Positions 4,581-5,496 of a DNA stretch of 5,496 nucleotides are shown here, piece after piece. The notes under the pieces are model-generated. The model was not told the DNA's origin. It saw only the letters and a list, made by a program, of their open reading frames with translations, and did no database searches. The stretch comes from Phycisphaerae bacterium. Lineage in GTDB: Bacteria; Planctomycetota; Phycisphaerae; JAAYCJ01. A program made the position numbers and the translations under genes. The first letter of the stretch is position 1. Each line of letters begins with the position of its first letter. Location: contig JAAZAW010000150.1 of NCBI GenBank assembly GCA_012514125.1, positions 1-5,496 of the forward strand, in the 5' to 3' direction.

Positions 4581-5496
4581 TCCAATTTAACCAACATCAA
4601 CCCTGCCAGAAGCACTCCAACGATCAGGGGCAAGCCCAGTCCGCTGCAAATCGAGCCGGGTTCTTCTGCGTCGTCTTCCGCTTCAGTGCCGAAAACTTTG
4701 GCATAATCGCTGGCAAAGTCCAAAGCACCACTAACGCCCGTGCCGTAGTTGGCGGCGAGAATCCCCAGATCGCCGACATTCACGACTCCGTCACCATTGA
4801 AATCTCCTTGGGCCCAGGTCTTGTCCGAACCACCATAGTTGGCCGCCAGGATACCCAGATCGCCCACGTTCACCATACCGTCGCCGTTGGCATCGCCGGG
4901 AATCAAAGTGACGGTGACCAGCTTGTGCAAACCAAAGGTCGTAAAGTCGCCGAACTTACCTCCAAGATCATTTTCGCTCTTCATGCCGGTAAAGGCGCTG
5001 CCGTTATGACCGGCAACCACAACGTCCAAACCAATCACATCGTTGGCGCTGAGCGTCGAAATCACATTGGGCTTAACCGGATCAAGCAGACCACCGAAGA
5101 AATCGAAAGGCGTAATGGCCGTTTCATAAATCAACCAGGTCTTACCGTCTTCCACAACAACCTTGCCCGCCGCCAGCAAATTCGTGCCTGCCGCCGACTT
5201 CCCATCAGCCAGAGCCGTCCAGACACCCATCTGATCGCTCTTGATTCCAATGGTATACTGCTGGGCCGAAATGCTGTTATTGGTGGCGTAAGCCACAGGA
5301 CCGATACTGGTGGTATGAACATAAATTTCCACCGCATCCCGAGCGTTATAATTGACATACTCATCCGTCAGATGCACCGCATTGTCCTGAACCTTGACCG
5401 CAACAAAAATCTTGTTGCCGTTGGCGCCCCATTTGGCGGCATAATAAGCCTCGGCAATATCCGAAGCCGTCCCGAAATAATCCACATCCAGCGGGG
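4574..5496 (-). CDS. Exported CBM9-like protein with dockerin-like pair and C-terminal anchor, 3' part only
   Basis: The frame is open to the window edge; 306 residues are visible and the true start lies outside. A GTG at 5485 is only an internal valine codon in context. Visible residues 1 to about 197 fit a CBM9-like (DOMON) beta-sandwich: AKWGANGNKIFVAVKVQDN (20-38), RDAVEIYVH (52-60), TWLIYETAITPFDFF (119-133) and a closing FGLHKLVTVTL strand. A dockerin-like pair follows (200-251), then the linker LDFASDYAKVF, an acidic stretch (EAEDDAEEP) and a C-terminal hydrophobic helix starting CSGLGLPL with a five-residue tail VKLEE. The likely role is surface-held carbohydrate binding without catalysis. 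The C-terminal third matches that of the modular hydrolase-like protein module for module, while the N-terminal parts are unrelated, so the tail looks like a shared display cassette. A hairpin after the stop suggests that it ends its own transcript. Confidence 0.87.
   Translation of the reverse strand, partial: PLDVDYFGTASDIAEAYYAAKWGANGNKIFVAVKVQDNAVHLTDEYVNYNARDAVEIYVHTTSIGPVAYATNNSISAQQYTIGIKSDQMGVWTALADGKSAAGTNLLAAGKVVVEDGKTWLIYETAITPFDFFGGLLDPVKPNVISTLSANDVIGLDVVVAGHNGSAFTGMKSENDLGGKFGDFTTFGLHKLVTVTLIPGDANGDGMVNVGDLGILAANYGGSDKTWAQGDFNGDGVVNVGDLGILAANYGTGVSGALDFASDYAKVFGTEAEDDAEEPGSICSGLGLPLIVGVLLAGLMLVKLEE
4577..4651 (-). other. C-terminal CSGxGLPL membrane-anchor or sorting segment of the CBM9-like protein
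   Basis: The last 25 residues start ICSGLGLPLIVGVLLAG and end VKLEE after one hydrophobic helix. The tail is acidic, the opposite of the Arg-rich tail of PEP-CTERM proteins. The Cys-Ser-Gly and Gly-Leu-Pro-Leu residues align without gaps with the modular protein's C-terminus. Confidence 0.6.
4742..4897 (-). repeat. Dockerin-like pair of calcium-binding repeats in the CBM9-like protein
   Basis: Fifty-two residues with two D-x-N-G-D-G-x-V-N-V-G-D loops, each followed by LGILAANYG, joined by a linker containing TWAQ. Apart from Asn for Asp at loop position 9 and the linker, it is almost identical to the pair at 1609-1767, in DNA as well as protein. Confidence 0.85.

Noticed and set aside
5131..5364. 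77-codon open frame on the minus strand in another frame
   Set aside because: It is an out-of-frame shadow inside the CBM9-like coding sequence, which has clear domain motifs in its own frame.

Overview
The window reads as part of a carbohydrate-degradation or carbohydrate-binding locus from a planctomycete, most likely of the class Phycisphaerae. This assignment is inferred from protein style, not from a marker gene. The clues are dockerin-like pairs of the type GDANGDGxVxVGDLGILAANYG, a prepilin-like protein starting KKAFTLIELLVVVAIIAVL with the degenerate 'H-X9-DG' C-terminal motif, CBM9-like exported proteins, and moderate GC content. All four genes lie on the minus strand, so the order of transcription is from high to low coordinates. 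No RNA gene, insertion sequence, CRISPR array or phage element was seen.

Layout in transcription order. (1) 5496-4574: the 3' part of an exported CBM9-like protein that ends in a dockerin-like pair and a C-terminal membrane segment. A strong 10-bp hairpin follows it. (2) 4573-4339: a 235-base intergenic region with that hairpin, a perfect 12-bp palindrome and smaller inverted repeats. (3) 4338-1426: a 970-residue modular protein. Its order is signal peptide, TIM-barrel glycoside-hydrolase-like domain, beta-sandwich domain, three tandem jelly-roll carbohydrate-binding-like repeats, dockerin-like pair, acidic linker and C-terminal membrane segment. (4) 1342-617: a type IV prepilin-like (pseudopilin) protein 83 bases downstream, probably co-transcribed. 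(5) 540-1: the 5' part of a second CBM9-like exported protein, running off the window edge, with a perfect TATAAT box and a 15-base palindrome in front of it.

The main point of interest is that the two proteins whose C-termini are visible share a whole C-terminal cassette: dockerin-like pair, a linker with the pattern F-x-x-DYA-x-x-F, an acidic EEP-containing stretch, then CSG-x-GLPL leading into a hydrophobic helix and a very short tail. It is neither a typical PEP-CTERM nor an LPXTG signal, so it may be an undescribed protein-sorting or anchoring signal. A dockerin fused to its own membrane anchor would also serve a different purpose from the classical cellulosome dockerin. One model, which is inference, is that binding proteins and a hydrolase-like protein are displayed on the cell surface through this shared tail to capture and process a polysaccharide, with the pseudopilin belonging to a secretion or surface apparatus.
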